From positions 1 to 32,440 of the forward strand of contig CAKTHW010000008.1 of assembly GCA_934565425.1 (NCBI GenBank): a stretch of 32,440 bases of DNA, given 5' to 3'. The position numbers and the translations under genes were made by a program. This document shows, one piece after another, positions 32,379 through 32,440 of the stretch; within the stretch, counting starts at the first letter, position 1, and the number at the start of each line of letters is the position of its first letter. This DNA is from an uncultured Oscillospiraceae bacterium (GTDB taxonomy: Bacteria > Bacillota > Clostridia > Oscillospirales > Oscillospiraceae). The notes beneath the pieces are model-generated. The model was not told where the DNA came from. It searched no databases and saw only the letters and a program-made list of their open reading frames with translations.

Positions 32379-32440
32379 CCTAATCACAGCCAACGAAGAG
32401 CTGCAAACAACGCTTCGGAACAGTGAAAGTGCTGAAAAGC

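Overview
The window looks like a chromosomal segment of a GC-rich, low-GC-lineage (Bacillota/Clostridia) bacterium, most likely an Oscillospiraceae/Ruminococcaceae-type gut organism. This is inferred from strong AGGAGG ribosome binding sites, canonical TTGACA-N17-TATAAT promoters, a CIRCE operator before groESL, and the gene families present: MurT/GatD lipid II amidation, DUF1292, a VanW-domain protein, an XpaC-like protein and RpiB. No 16S or other species marker is present, so genus is not claimed.

Region 1 (1-10.2 kb) is mostly housekeeping. It holds the 3' end of a membrane protein, an AT-rich DUF262-HNH nuclease gene that looks horizontally acquired, a DEAD-box helicase, an XpaC-like membrane protein, and groES-groEL under HrcA-type control. 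A DUF169 gene follows, with a downstream gene broken by an in-frame amber codon. Next come three tandem paralogous small membrane proteins and a convergent lipoprotein.

Region 2 (10.2-17.1 kb) contains a tRNA-Met/tRNA-Glu transcript on the minus strand. It runs directly into a metallo-beta-lactamase-fold gene whose 5' end is missing exactly at the tRNA 3' end. Then come a DEDDh exonuclease, DUF1292, rpiB, a zinc-ribbon membrane protein, DUF2461, a VanW-domain envelope protein and a conserved-looking unknown gene.

Region 3 (17.2-26.7 kb, minus strand) is a compact siphophage-type head and tail operon: portal, scaffold, capsid, connectors, major tail protein, tail chaperone with a programmed -1 frameshift extension, tape measure, tail tip proteins and a small membrane protein. 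Every gene is open, yet no terminase, integrase, repressor, replication gene or endolysin is visible. It is either a defective prophage or a domesticated particle operon. Its promoter-proximal flank (26.8-27.1 kb) is a gene-free block of seven consecutive hairpins followed by a decayed REP/MITE-like repeat.

Region 4 (27.2-31.3 kb) has a GNAT acetyltransferase, a flavodoxin-like FMN reductase, a nitroreductase and the translationally coupled murT-gatD pair, which amidates lipid II.

Region 5 (31.35-32.44 kb) is the least explained part. A consensus promoter drives a roughly 220-nt leader before a 47-aa membrane peptide that has a strong ribosome binding site. About 0.9 kb downstream, at the end of the window, a second consensus promoter starts a leader sharing the same word order (AGAGCTG, then AGTGCTGAAAA). 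This suggests a tandem family of small transcription units that continues past the window.
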